Of a DNA stretch of 64,000 nt, positions 10,648-19,585 are shown piece after piece (the stretch's first letter is position 1; the number at the start of each line of letters is the position of its first letter). Position numbers and translations under genes: made by a program. The stretch comes from Alphaproteobacteria bacterium (GTDB lineage: Bacteria > Pseudomonadota > Alphaproteobacteria > Micropepsales > Micropepsaceae). The DNA lies in NCBI GenBank assembly GCA_013389115.1, contig JACADY010000061.1:1-64000 (forward strand), written 5' to 3'. Under the pieces are notes generated by a model. That model was given only the letters and a program-made list of their open reading frames with translations. It made no database searches and was not told the origin of the DNA.

Positions 10648-11544
10648 TTAAGATCGATAAACGTTAAGGATCTCGTTCAAGTCCGAGGCCTTGAGGCTCG
10701 CGCCTCCGACCAGCGCACCATCAACGCCCGGCACTTTGAGGATTTCGGCCGCGTTGGCGGGCTTGACGCTGCCACCATAGAGAATGCGGATCGCCGCCGC
10801 CGCCTCGCCGAAACGCTGCACGAGCGATTTCCTGATTGCGGCGTGGACCTCGCTTATGTCGTCCAAGGTCGGCGTCAGCCCCGTGCCGATGGCCCAGACC
10901 GGTTCATAGGCAATCAAGGTGTTTTGCGCCGTCGCCGCGTCGGCAAGGCTTCCCTTCAGCTGCCGCTCGATCACATCGAGGGTCCAGCCGGTCTTGCGCT
11001 CTTCTTGCGTTTCGCCGACGCAGATGATGGCAATGAGGCCCGCCCGATAGGCCGCCTCGGCCTTTGCGCGAACGAGTTCGTCGCGCTCGCCATGCAGTGT
11101 CCGGCGCTCGGAATGGCCAAGGATGACGGCCGTCGCGCCCGCGTCCTTCAGCATCGGCGCCGAAATGTCCCCCGTAAAGGCCCCCTTGTCTTCGGGGTGA
11201 CAATCCTGCCCTCCCAGCGCGATGCCGGCGGCCGCAGCGGGTTTGGCGAGCGGCGCGATCAAGGTCGCGGGCGGACAGATCAGGACGTCGCAACGCAGAC
11301 GCGCCTTCGCCTTGAAGGCGCCCATTGCCTTCAACTCCTTCGCCGAGCCCAGAAGGCCGTTCATCTTCCAGTTGCCCGCAACCATGGGAAGCAGGCCCTT
11401 TGCCTTGCCAGCGCGGGGGGCCGCCTTGGCGCGCGGTTTAGCCGCCGGCGCAACGATCGCCTTTGGCTTTGTGCCGGTGGCCGTCTTCCCCGATTTCGCC
11501 GCCCGTTTCGCCGGCGCCGACTTCTTGCGTGCCCCCATCGTCAT
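10648..11544 (-). CDS. tpiA: Triose-phosphate isomerase with Lys/Ala-rich N-terminal extension
   Basis: TpiA (EC 5.3.1.1) interconverts dihydroxyacetone phosphate and glyceraldehyde 3-phosphate. The TIM-barrel part starts at about residue 54 ([10 protein letters not shown]). It contains the catalytic His in ILGHSERR, the catalytic Glu in [11 protein letters not shown] and the phosphate loop LYGGSVKP. The frame begins with about 50 extra residues rich in K, A and P that are absent from ordinary enzymes of about 250 residues. ATG 11544 has AAGGGG just upstream. An internal start at ATG 11385 would give a normal-length enzyme, and the sequence alone does not settle which is used. It is divergent from ppiD. 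Confidence 0.93.
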   Translation of the reverse strand: MTMGARKKSAPAKRAAKSGKTATGTKPKAIVAPAAKPRAKAAPRAGKAKGLLPMVAGNWKMNGLLGSAKELKAMGAFKAKARLRCDVLICPPATLIAPLAKPAAAAGIALGGQDCHPEDKGAFTGDISAPMLKDAGATAVILGHSERRTLHGERDELVRAKAEAAYRAGLIAIICVGETQEERKTGWTLDVIERQLKGSLADAATAQNTLIAYEPVWAIGTGLTPTLDDISEVHAAIRKSLVQRFGEAAAAIRILYGGSVKPANAAEILKVPGVDGALVGGASLKASDLNEILNVYRS

Positions 11545-11626
11545 CCGCCCCTTATCCGTTCAAATCAGCGTTGCGGTCCTCGCGATAGCAAATCGTCTTC
11601 ACGGCCGCCAGCGTTCACAGCTTTGC

Positions 11627-11655
11627 TTGCCGGGCCGGGGCTGGATTTCTATGAT
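11627..11655 (+). promoter_or_regulatory. Putative sigma-70 promoter of ppiD
   Basis: TTGCCG (11627-11632), a 17-bp spacer and TATGAT (11650-11655) lie about 60 bp before the ppiD ATG in the tpiA-ppiD divergent gap. This is a consensus-like prediction without experimental support. Confidence 0.4.
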
Positions 11656-11713
11656 GCGCCCCTCAAGCGGCCTGATTTGGGGCCCAAGGCGTTGTTTTCA
11701 CAGGATATTCTCT

Positions 11714-13594
11714 ATGCTCACGCAATTGCGCGACGCGTCGAAATCTTGGGTCGCGGCCGTGCTCATTGGCCTGCTCGTCCTCAGTTTCGCGATTTGGGGC
11801 ATCAACGACATTTTTTCCGGGCGGTCCTATGTCGGCCTTGCCAGCGTGGGTGATGAGGAAATCAGCGACGCGGAGTTTCATGCCGAGTTCCAGCGCCGGG
11901 TGAACCAGCTCCAGCGGCAGGCGGGCGCTCAATTCACCCTTGCGCAGGCCCGCGCCTTTGGCATCGACCGCCAGACCTTGAACGAAATGATGGCGCAGCG
12001 CGCGCTCGCGGGCCTTGCGCGCGAATGGGGCATGGTGGTCAGCGATGATGAAGTGCGCGCCATCATCCAATCTATTCCCTCCTTCAAGAACGCGGGCGGA
12101 GCCTTTGATCGCAGCGCCTATGAGCGGGCGCTGAAACAGGCGGGCTATAGCGAACCTGCGTTTGTTGAGGATCTGCGCCGCGATGTCCTGCGCCAACAGG
12201 TCTTCGCCATGTTCAGCGGCGTCACCGCGCCGCCCGGCATGGTGCACCTGCTCGAGAATTTTGAAAACGAGCGCCGTGTCATCGACTATTTCGTCATTCC
12301 GCCCGAAAAGGGGCCGGAGATTACCGATCCGGGCGATGAGGCACTCGCGACCTTCCTCAAGGAGCACGAAAGGGCCTTTACCGCCCCCGAGACGCGGGGC
12401 GGCGTCGCACTCGTCATCAATCCGGACGATTTCCTTAGCGCGGTCACGGTCGATGAGGGCGAAGTCGAGAAGATCTATCAGGCGCGCAAGGCCGATTTCA
12501 TCACGCCCGAGAAGCGCGTGCTCGAACAGATCCGCTTCAACAATGAGGTGGAGGCCCGGGCCGCGCGCGCCGAGATCGATGCCGGCAAGAGCTTTCAGCA
12601 AGTGGCTGAAGCGCGCGGGCTCAAGCCCGAAGACGTCGCGCTCGGCGAAATCTCGCGCGGGGATCCTTCTGTTCCCGATGCCGTGTTCGCACTCGCCGAC
12701 GGCGATGTCAGTGCCGCGCTTGAAGGCGCGTTCGGCTGGGTGATCGTGCGGATCCTCAGTTCCACGCCCGGCAGCGAAAAGCCCAAGGACGAGGCGATGA
12801 AGGAGATTCGCGAGGCGCTCGCCAAGCGCGCGGCGTCCGAACTCGTCTTCAACAAGACATCCGAGATCGATGAGGCCCGCGACAGTGGCCACCCGCTCGA
12901 GCAGATCGCGGCGGACCTGAAGCTGCCGCTCGTGAGCGTTCAATCCATCGATGCCCAGGGGCGCGATGCGAGCGGAACAAAGTATGAGGGGCCTATCGGT
13001 GATCCCGCCATCGTCACGGCCTTCTTTGAGACCAGCACCGGAACGGAATCGGATCTCGTGCGCACGGAAGGCAATGCCTATGTGATCGTGCGCCCGGATC
13101 GCGAGACGCCGGCCAAGCTGAAGGACCTCGCCTCAGTGCGCGAGGAGGTCCTCAAAGCCTATCAGCGGCTCGAGCGCGCAAAGGCGCTGGGCAAGCTTGC
13201 CGAGGAGCTGGCGGCGAAGGGCAAGGCGGGGAGCACCATCGAGGCGCTTGCGGGCGAGGTCGGCGCGAGCCTTACCGCGAGCGAAGCGCTTTCGCGTTCG
13301 GGCGGCGGCAAAGTACCCTCCGCGATGATCGCGCGTCAGGCCTTTGGCGAAATTTCCCCCGGCGACTTTCTGAGCGCCCCCGCCGATGACGGCGAGACCT
13401 ATATCGTTGCAAGGCTGACCAGCATCCGACCCGCAACCGCGGAAGAAAAGCCCGCGCCGCTTGAGGCGATCGCCGAGCGGACGAGCAAGGAGCTGAACGC
13501 AGACGCCGCCGACATGCTCACCAACTATGCCCTGCAGACGCTGGGCAGCAACATCGATGAAGCAAGGCTGGCCCGGGTTTCGGGCGGAGAGTAG
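11714..13594 (+). CDS. ppiD: Periplasmic peptidyl-prolyl isomerase PpiD/SurA-N family, membrane-anchored
   Basis: This 626-residue protein has one N-terminal membrane anchor (about residues 13-35, WVAAVLIGLLVLSFAIWGIN), a SurA-like helical chaperone domain, a central parvulin-type rotamase region (about 260-360) and a helical C-terminal part. This is the PpiD layout, a periplasmic chaperone associated with the Sec translocon. The open frame reaches back to 11222, but the family N-terminus MLTQLRDASKSW starts at ATG 11714. Eight bases separate its stop from the trpE TTG start, so the two genes are probably cotranscribed, as seen in several alphaproteobacteria. Confidence 0.9.
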   Translation: MLTQLRDASKSWVAAVLIGLLVLSFAIWGINDIFSGRSYVGLASVGDEEISDAEFHAEFQRRVNQLQRQAGAQFTLAQARAFGIDRQTLNEMMAQRALAGLAREWGMVVSDDEVRAIIQSIPSFKNAGGAFDRSAYERALKQAGYSEPAFVEDLRRDVLRQQVFAMFSGVTAPPGMVHLLENFENERRVIDYFVIPPEKGPEITDPGDEALATFLKEHERAFTAPETRGGVALVINPDDFLSAVTVDEGEVEKIYQARKADFITPEKRVLEQIRFNNEVEARAARAEIDAGKSFQQVAEARGLKPEDVALGEISRGDPSVPDAVFALADGDVSAALEGAFGWVIVRILSSTPGSEKPKDEAMKEIREALAKRAASELVFNKTSEIDEARDSGHPLEQIAADLKLPLVSVQSIDAQGRDASGTKYEGPIGDPAIVTAFFETSTGTESDLVRTEGNAYVIVRPDRETPAKLKDLASVREEVLKAYQRLERAKALGKLAEELAAKGKAGSTIEALAGEVGASLTASEALSRSGGGKVPSAMIARQAFGEISPGDFLSAPADDGETYIVARLTSIRPATAEEKPAPLEAIAERTSKELNADAADMLTNYALQTLGSNIDEARLARVSGGE

Positions 13595-13602
13595 AGGCGC
13601 GC

Positions 13603-15117
13603 TTGGCGATCCTTCCAGAGTTTCCGGCGTTCAAGTCCGCCTATGACGCTGGACGTCCGGGCGTCGTGTGGACAACACTCGTCGCTGATCTTGAGACGCC
13701 AGTTTCCGCGATGATGAAACTCGCCGGCCCAGAGCCCATGAGCTTTCTTTTGGAGAGCGTTCAAGGCGGGGAGACGCGCGGGCGCTATTCCATTATCGGC
13801 CTCAAGCCCGATCTCATCTGGCGCTGCATCGGCGGGCGAGCCGAAGTCAACACGCGCGCGATGATCGATCCGGATGCGTTTGCCGATGAGGGTCCCGATG
13901 CACTCGCCTCGCTGCATCGGCTGCTTTCCTCCATGCACATGGCGCTTCCCGCCGCTCTTCCCCCGATGGCGGCGGGGCTGTTCGGCTATCTCGGCTATGA
14001 CATGGTGCGCTTCGTCGAGCGCTTGCCCGAACCGAAGCCCGATCCGCTCGGCCTGCCCGACGCAGTGCTTCTGCGGCCATCCATCACCGCCATTTTCGAC
14101 AATGTGAAAGACGAGATCACCATCGTCACACCCGTCTGGCCGGATCGCGCCGCGACGGCGGAGGCCGCCTATGCGCGGGCATGCGAGCGGATTTCAGATG
14201 CCCTCGCCGCGCTCGATGCGCCTTTGCCGCCACAGCCCGTTGCGGCCGAAGCGCCGGTGCTTCTGCCTCCTGTCTCGAATACGCCGCATGCGGAATATCT
14301 CGAGATCGTCCGGCGCTGCCAGGAATATATCAAGGCGGGCGATGCATTTCAGATTGTGCCCAGCCAGCGATTTTCGGCGCCCTTCCCGCTGCCGCCCTTC
14401 TCGCTCTATCGCGCGCTGCGACGGATCAACCCTTCACCCTTTCTCTATTTCCTTGATTTCGGCGGCTTCCAGATCGTGGGATCGAGCCCTGAAATCCTCG
14501 TCCGCCTGCGCGATGGCCGGGTGACGATCAGGCCCATCGCGGGCACGAGCAAGAGAGGCGCAACCGCCGAAGAGGACGCCGCGCTCGCAGCGCAGCTCCT
14601 TGCGGACCCAAAGGAGCGGGCCGAGCATTTGATGCTCGTCGATCTCGGCCGGAACGATGTGGGCCGCGTGTCGAAAACGGGCAGCGTTCATGTCGTCGAG
14701 CAGTTCACGATCGAGCGCTATAGCCATGTGATGCACATCGTCAGCCATGTTGAAGGCGAAGCCGCCCCGGGGATGGATGCGCTTTCCTGTCTGATGGCCG
14801 GATTTCCGGCAGGCACGTTGTCGGGCGCGCCCAAGGTGCGGGCGATGGAGATCATCAACGAGGTCGAGCGGGAGAAGCGCGGCATCTATGCAGGCGGAGT
14901 TGGTTACTTCTCGGTCAATGGTTCGACCGATACCTGCATCGTGCTGCGCACCGCGATCCTCAAGAACGGCACCATGCATGTCCAGGCGGGCGGCGGCGTC
15001 GTTGCGGACAGCGCGCCGGAGGCCGAGTACCAGGAGACAGTGAACAAATCAAAGGCGCTGTTCCGCGCCGCCGAGGAGGCCGCGCGCATCGCCTCACTGG
15101 CCCGCCGCGGCCAGTGA
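13603..15117 (+). CDS. trpE: Anthranilate synthase component I
   Basis: TrpE (EC 4.1.3.27) converts chorismate to anthranilate with ammonia supplied by TrpG. The 504-residue protein carries the tryptophan feedback motif LLES (SFLLESVQGG) near residue 50. The chorismate-binding core includes RPIAGTSKRGAT, LVDLGRNDVGRV and PAGTLSGAPKVRAMEII. The start is TTG at 13603, eight bases after ppiD; no ATG is available before the conserved region. Its 3' end overlaps the convergent deacetylase gene by 24 bp. trpG lies 1.26 kb downstream beyond that antisense gene, so trpE and trpGDC need separate promoters. Confidence 0.96.
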   Translation: MAILPEFPAFKSAYDAGRPGVVWTTLVADLETPVSAMMKLAGPEPMSFLLESVQGGETRGRYSIIGLKPDLIWRCIGGRAEVNTRAMIDPDAFADEGPDALASLHRLLSSMHMALPAALPPMAAGLFGYLGYDMVRFVERLPEPKPDPLGLPDAVLLRPSITAIFDNVKDEITIVTPVWPDRAATAEAAYARACERISDALAALDAPLPPQPVAAEAPVLLPPVSNTPHAEYLEIVRRCQEYIKAGDAFQIVPSQRFSAPFPLPPFSLYRALRRINPSPFLYFLDFGGFQIVGSSPEILVRLRDGRVTIRPIAGTSKRGATAEEDAALAAQLLADPKERAEHLMLVDLGRNDVGRVSKTGSVHVVEQFTIERYSHVMHIVSHVEGEAAPGMDALSCLMAGFPAGTLSGAPKVRAMEIINEVEREKRGIYAGGVGYFSVNGSTDTCIVLRTAILKNGTMHVQAGGGVVADSAPEAEYQETVNKSKALFRAAEEAARIASLARRGQ

Positions 15118-16275
15118 GGCCGAAGCGGGCACATCGCGCAAATAGACAAAGACAAAGCCCCGGCGCTCGGCATCGGGCATCCAGCTCTCGAGCATGTCGA
15201 GCGTCTCGGGCAATGGGTGGCCGATCAGGATGGCCAGCCCCTTTCTTGCCGAGACCCGTTCGGCGTCCTCCAGCCTGGCGGCGATCTCGGCGCGATCGCG
15301 GGTATGGTCGATGAAGACGTCGCGGGCATAGGCGGTAAGGCCAAGCGCGCCGGCGACCTCATAGGCGATGCTGTCGGAGCTCGTGCGCGAATCAAGGAAG
15401 AAGACGCCACGGGCGCCGATTTCCTGCAACACGGGTTTCAGCGCCAGCGCATCGCGGGTGAAGCCCGATCCCATGTGATTGTTGACGCCATCAAAATCGC
15501 CGAGCCGCGCCATGTGCCAGCGCAGACGCGCAAGATTGTCCTCATCGCTCAAGTGAACAAGCAGCGGACGCTCGCCCGGGTCTTCCTTGCCGTCCGGCTC
15601 CATCGGCAAATGCAGCATAACGGAGCCGCCTTGCGCCCTTACCTCCGCCGCCAGACGCTGTGCATTGGGGGCTTCGGCAAGAAAGGCGAGCGTCACGGAT
15701 CCGGGCAGCGCCATGGCGCGGCGCGCCGCCGCCGCATCATAGCCCACATCATCGATCACGATCGCGATGCGCGATCCCCGGCCCGTTTGCTCCTCCATTG
15801 CCGGGGGCGCCGCCATGGCGGGCAGGAGGGGCGGGGCGGCTGCACCAGATTGCGATATGGGCGGGGGCACGGGCGCCTTCACCGCCTTGGGGCCTTGCGA
15901 CTCCGGCGGCGCGGCGGGCTCCAGCGCGAGCGTGGGGTCCTCGCCCGATGCGGGCGCCGATCGCCGAGAGAGCGATGCCAGGGTGTCCTCGATCGATGGC
16001 CCACTCGTCAGCGGCCAAAGGACGACCGGGCGCCCGCGCGGGGCGGGAAAGGCCTCGTCCAGCGTTTGCCGGGCGACGGGGCCAAAGAGCTGAGACGGGC
16101 GGGGCTCGCCGCGAGCCTGGGCGGACGCCTCCTCCATGGCAAGCGAGATCAACCACCCGCCGGAGGCGCCAAGAAATAATGCTAGGATGAAGACGATCCC
16201 GAAACGCAATGCCGCGCCCTGCCCCTTCTTGCTATCTGGCCCCCCTTTGCGCGTTGGACCAAAGCGAATCACCAC
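15094..16275 (-). CDS. Divergent polysaccharide deacetylase family protein
   Basis: This protein of about 393 residues has a cytoplasmic basic N-terminus, one membrane helix (about 24-46), a long P/A-rich linker (about 50-165) and a C-terminal domain of the divergent polysaccharide deacetylase family (YibQ-like). Visible family blocks are RIAIVIDDVGYD, MLHLPMEP, NNHMGSGFT and GVFFLDSRTS. The domain probably works in the periplasm. Links to peptidoglycan or division are suggested for relatives but not proven here. The start appears to be GTG 16275 (or the adjacent GTG). The gene is antisense between trpE and trpG, and its upstream region has a TTAA-N7-TTAA site. Confidence 0.85.
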   Translation of the reverse strand: MVIRFGPTRKGGPDSKKGQGAALRFGIVFILALFLGASGGWLISLAMEEASAQARGEPRPSQLFGPVARQTLDEAFPAPRGRPVVLWPLTSGPSIEDTLASLSRRSAPASGEDPTLALEPAAPPESQGPKAVKAPVPPPISQSGAAAPPLLPAMAAPPAMEEQTGRGSRIAIVIDDVGYDAAAARRAMALPGSVTLAFLAEAPNAQRLAAEVRAQGGSVMLHLPMEPDGKEDPGERPLLVHLSDEDNLARLRWHMARLGDFDGVNNHMGSGFTRDALALKPVLQEIGARGVFFLDSRTSSDSIAYEVAGALGLTAYARDVFIDHTRDRAEIAARLEDAERVSARKGLAILIGHPLPETLDMLESWMPDAERRGFVFVYLRDVPASASLAAAGQ

Positions 16276-16287
16276 CCAAGTATAGAG

Positions 16288-16302
16288 TTAAGAGGCCCTT
16301 AA
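16288..16302. promoter_or_regulatory. CtrA-type site TTAA-N7-TTAA upstream of the polysaccharide deacetylase gene
   Basis: TTAA (16288-16291), seven bases, then TTAA (16299-16302) exactly match the full CtrA recognition consensus. The site is in the deacetylase-trpG divergent gap, with a TATACT -10-like hexamer for the minus-strand gene close by (around 16279-16284). Function is inferred from the consensus only. Confidence 0.4.
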
Positions 16303-16378
16303 GAAGGGGCCGCTTGACGGCGAGCCTCAGGCGCGGCTTTCCTCACGCTTCAACCACAAGGCATGGCATATCGGCAGC

Positions 16379-16972
16379 ATGATCGTCCTTATCGATAACT
16401 ATGACAGTTTCACCTACAATCTCGTCCATTATCTGGGCGAATTGGGGGCCGAGGTGGTCGTGCATCGCAACGATCAGATCGGCACGGGCCAGGTCATTGC
16501 GTCCCGGCCCGAGGCCATCGTGCTCTCGCCAGGCCCATGCGATCCTGACCGGGCCGGCATCTGCCTCGACCTCATTGCCGCCGCCGCCCAAGAGAGACTG
16601 CCGCTTCTGGGCGTCTGCCTTGGCCACCAGGCCCTTGGCCAGTCCTTTGGCGGGCGCGTCATTCGCGCGCCCATTCCGATGCACGGCAAAATCAGCGACA
16701 TCCACCACGAGGGACGAGGGGTTTTCGCGGGTCTGCCCTCACCTTTCAAGGCTACGCGCTATCACAGCCTCATCGTTGAGCGCGCAAGCCTGCCCGGCGC
16801 CTTCGATATCACCGCCTTAACCGATGACGGGCTCATCATGGGGTTGCAGCACACGTCGTTGCCGCTCCATGGGGTGCAGTTCCATCCCGAATCGATCGCG
16901 ACCGAGCACGGCCACCGCCTGCTCCAGAACTTCCTTCATCTCGCGCGCGGGCCCGAGCGCAAGGCCGCATGA
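16379..16972 (+). CDS. trpG: Anthranilate synthase component II (glutamine amidotransferase)
   Basis: TrpG supplies ammonia from glutamine to TrpE. The 197-residue class I amidotransferase shows the N-terminal block LIDNYDSFTYNLVHYLGELG, the nucleophile elbow LGVCLGHQALGQ and the His-Glu pair in GVQFHPESIATEHG. The ATG at 16379 begins the conserved N-terminus directly. Its last four bases overlap trpD (ATGA), so translation is coupled within trpG-trpD-trpC-moaC. It is a separate protein here rather than a TrpE-G fusion as in some rhizobia. Confidence 0.96.
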   Translation: MIVLIDNYDSFTYNLVHYLGELGAEVVVHRNDQIGTGQVIASRPEAIVLSPGPCDPDRAGICLDLIAAAAQERLPLLGVCLGHQALGQSFGGRVIRAPIPMHGKISDIHHEGRGVFAGLPSPFKATRYHSLIVERASLPGAFDITALTDDGLIMGLQHTSLPLHGVQFHPESIATEHGHRLLQNFLHLARGPERKAA

Positions 16973-17988
16973 GCGGGCTCGCCCTCAAGCCCTTGCTCGC
17001 ACGGCTGATCGCGGGCGAGCGCCTTTCCGAAGCCGATGCGCAGGACGCGTTCTGCGCGATCATGGATGGCGATGCAACCGCCGCGCAGGCCGCATCCTTC
17101 CTGACTGCCCTACGCATACGGGGCGAAACGATCGCGGAGATCATAGGCGGCGCGAGGGCGCTGCGCGACCGGGCGACGGCGATCTTGGCGCCTGACAATG
17201 CCATCGACACGTGTGGAACGGGCGGCGACGGCCGGCATACGCTCAACATCTCGACGGCGGTTGCCTTTGTCGCCGCGGGCGCCGGGGTGCCCGTCGCCAA
17301 GCACGGCAATCGGGCCGCCTCCTCCCGCAGCGGCACGGCGGATGTGCTTGAGCATCTCGGTGTGAAGCTGATGCTGACGCCTGAGCGCGTCGAGGCCTGC
17401 CTCAGGGAAGCCGGCGTCGCCTTCATGTTTGCGCCGGCCCATCACGGCGCCATGAAAGCCGTCGGGCCGATCCGCGCCGAGCTCGGCTTTCGCACGGTCT
17501 TCAATCTGTTGGGTCCGCTCACCAACCCCGCACGGGTGCGGCGCCAGCTCCTTGGCGTGTTCGCGCCGCAATGGACTGAGCCGCTTGCCCTGGCGCTGAG
17601 GGAACTGGGTTCGGCGCGCGCCTGGGTCGTGCACGGCGCGGACGGGCTTGATGAGCTGAGCACGACGGGGCCGAGCCTCGTTGCCGAGTTGAAGGAGGGC
17701 GCCGTTACCAGCTTTTCCATTTCGCCCGAGGATCTTGGCCTTGCGCGGGCGAGCCTCGCGTCGCTGGTGGGCGGTGAGCCTAGCGTCAATGCTGGCGCGC
17801 TCGTCCGCCTGCTTTCCGGGGAGGCCGGGGCCTATCGCGACATCGTGCTTCTCAATGCCGCGGCCGCCCTTCTCATCGCGGACAAGGTTGCGGATCTTTC
17901 CGAAGGGATTAGCCTTGCGCGCCGGTCCATCGATGAGGGCCTTGCCCTTAAGGCACTCGAGCGGCTTATCGCGGTATCAAACGCATGA
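16969..17988 (+). CDS. trpD: Anthranilate phosphoribosyltransferase
   Basis: TrpD (EC 2.4.2.18) transfers the phosphoribosyl group from PRPP to anthranilate. The 339-residue protein has a helical N-terminal domain, the PRPP-binding glycine motif [15 protein letters not shown], the second motif [18 protein letters not shown], and [10 protein letters not shown]. It overlaps trpG and trpC by four bases each and is the middle gene of a tightly coupled tryptophan operon. Confidence 0.96.
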   Translation: MSGLALKPLLARLIAGERLSEADAQDAFCAIMDGDATAAQAASFLTALRIRGETIAEIIGGARALRDRATAILAPDNAIDTCGTGGDGRHTLNISTAVAFVAAGAGVPVAKHGNRAASSRSGTADVLEHLGVKLMLTPERVEACLREAGVAFMFAPAHHGAMKAVGPIRAELGFRTVFNLLGPLTNPARVRRQLLGVFAPQWTEPLALALRELGSARAWVVHGADGLDELSTTGPSLVAELKEGAVTSFSISPEDLGLARASLASLVGGEPSVNAGALVRLLSGEAGAYRDIVLLNAAAALLIADKVADLSEGISLARRSIDEGLALKALERLIAVSNA

Positions 17989-18782
17989 CGATCCTCGACA
18001 GAATCGCAAGCTATAAGCGCCTTGAAATCGAAGCCGCCAAGGCGCGTCTGCCCCTCGCCGCAATGCAGAGGGCGGCGGCGGAGGCACCGCCCGTGCGCCC
18101 CTTCCTTGAGGCAATCGAGGCAAGGCTGCAAAGGAGCGAAACCGCCCTCATCGCCGAAATCAAGAAAGCCAGCCCCTCCAAGGGCCTCATTCGCGATGCT
18201 TTCAATCCCCCTGACCTTGCGCGGGCCTATGAGAGCGGGGGGGCGGCGTGCCTTTCGATCTTGACCGACACACCCTCCTTCCAGGGTCAGCGGCAAGACC
18301 TTATCGACGCGCGATCTGCGTCCAGCTTACCGTGCCTTCGCAAAGACTTCCTCTTTGATCCTTACCAAGTTTATGAGGCGCGAAGCTGGGGCGCGGATTG
18401 CATCCTCATCATCCTTGCCGCGGTGACGGACTCCGAAGCTTATGAAATTGAGAATGCTTCTATTGACTGTGGCTTAGATGCTATTCTTGAAGTTCACGAT
18501 GAGGAAGAATTGCGGCGCGCCCTGCGCCTGCGCAGCCGGCTCATCGGGATCAACAATCGCGACCTGAAGAGCTTTGCCACGTCCCTTTCCGTTTCGGAAA
18601 GACTCGCCCCCTTGGTGCCAAAAACCCATATCGTAGTAGGGGAAAGCGGCATTGCCACGCCGGATGATGTCGCCCGCCTTGCCGCCTGTGGCATCCACAC
18701 GCTTCTGGTGGGGGAAAGCCTGATGCGGCAGGATGATGTCGAAGGCGCGACACGGGCGCTTCTGGCGCGGACAGGTTCATGA
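17985..18782 (+). CDS. trpC: Indole-3-glycerol phosphate synthase
   Basis: TrpC (EC 4.1.1.48) closes and decarboxylates CdRP to indole-3-glycerol phosphate. The 265-residue single-function TIM barrel has the hallmark [13 protein letters not shown], then [39 protein letters not shown] and VGESGI. It is not fused to TrpF, which is absent from this window. A segment around 18430-18500 is noticeably richer in A and T than its surroundings but remains in frame. It overlaps trpD and moaC by four bases. Confidence 0.96.
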   Translation: MTILDRIASYKRLEIEAAKARLPLAAMQRAAAEAPPVRPFLEAIEARLQRSETALIAEIKKASPSKGLIRDAFNPPDLARAYESGGAACLSILTDTPSFQGQRQDLIDARSASSLPCLRKDFLFDPYQVYEARSWGADCILIILAAVTDSEAYEIENASIDCGLDAILEVHDEEELRRALRLRSRLIGINNRDLKSFATSLSVSERLAPLVPKTHIVVGESGIATPDDVARLAACGIHTLLVGESLMRQDDVEGATRALLARTGS

Positions 18783-19582
18783 ACAAACTCACGCACCTTA
18801 GCGACGCGGGCGAAGCACGGATGGTCGATGTCTCGGCCAAGCCCGCCACCTTGCGCAAGGCCATCGCCGAGGCTCGGGTGCGGGTGAGCGCCGACACGCT
18901 CACGCTTGTGCGCGAGGGAACGGCGCCGAAGGGCGATGTCCTCTCCACGGCTCGGATCGCGGGCATCATGGCCGCCAAAAAAACGCCCGAACTCATTCCC
19001 CTCTGCCACCCCTTGGCGCTGTCGCAGGTGCAGGTCGATCTGGCGCTTGAGGAGGGCCTTATCGTCGTTACCAGCAGCGTCACGACAACCGGCCCCACGG
19101 GCGTCGAGATGGAGGCGATGACGGCGGCGAGCGTCGCGGCGCTCACGCTCTATGACATGCTCAAATCCGCCGAAAAGGGCATCGTCATCGAAACGGTGCG
19201 GTTGCTATCGAAGGAAGGCGGGCGCAGCGGCATCTACGAGGCTCCGGCGCTATCGGCCCCGACTACCCCCGCGACGCGGCGGCGCGTCAGCCCGGCCGTT
19301 CCGGCGGCTTCGCCGCGCGCCAAGGCGAAACCGCAGGATCTCCTGGCGCTAAGGCCCCGTGCTGGCGCGGCCGCCGCCGACAGCCAACGGCGCGAGCATT
19401 TGCGCGCCTTCCTTCGCGACCACAGTCTTCAGGTGACGTCCTTCGCCGCCAAAGCCGGCCTTTCTCCTAACGTCGTCTATGGGTATCTGCGGGGCCAGAC
19501 GCGGCGCCTTGACGAAGCGGCCGAAACCGCACTTGCCCGCGCGGCGGGTGTCAGCCGCAAGACCCTCTTTGGTGAGGACTAG
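18779..19582 (+). CDS. moaC: Cyclic pyranopterin monophosphate synthase MoaC with C-terminal helix-turn-helix extension
   Basis: MoaC (EC 4.6.1.17) makes cyclic pyranopterin monophosphate, the first stable intermediate of molybdenum cofactor synthesis. Residues 1-153 are a complete MoaC domain ([51 protein letters not shown]). The normal enzyme ends at about 160 residues. This one continues through a P/A-rich linker (155-203) into about 64 residues (204-267). These have the look of a Cro/XRE-type helix-turn-helix: [35 protein letters not shown], then [13 protein letters not shown]. It is followed by moeA. The fusion is in frame and the linker shows no frameshift sign. Confidence 0.92.
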   Translation: MNKLTHLSDAGEARMVDVSAKPATLRKAIAEARVRVSADTLTLVREGTAPKGDVLSTARIAGIMAAKKTPELIPLCHPLALSQVQVDLALEEGLIVVTSSVTTTGPTGVEMEAMTAASVAALTLYDMLKSAEKGIVIETVRLLSKEGGRSGIYEAPALSAPTTPATRRRVSPAVPAASPRAKAKPQDLLALRPRAGAAAADSQRREHLRAFLRDHSLQVTSFAAKAGLSPNVVYGYLRGQTRRLDEAAETALARAAGVSRKTLFGED

Positions 19583-19585
19583 GCG

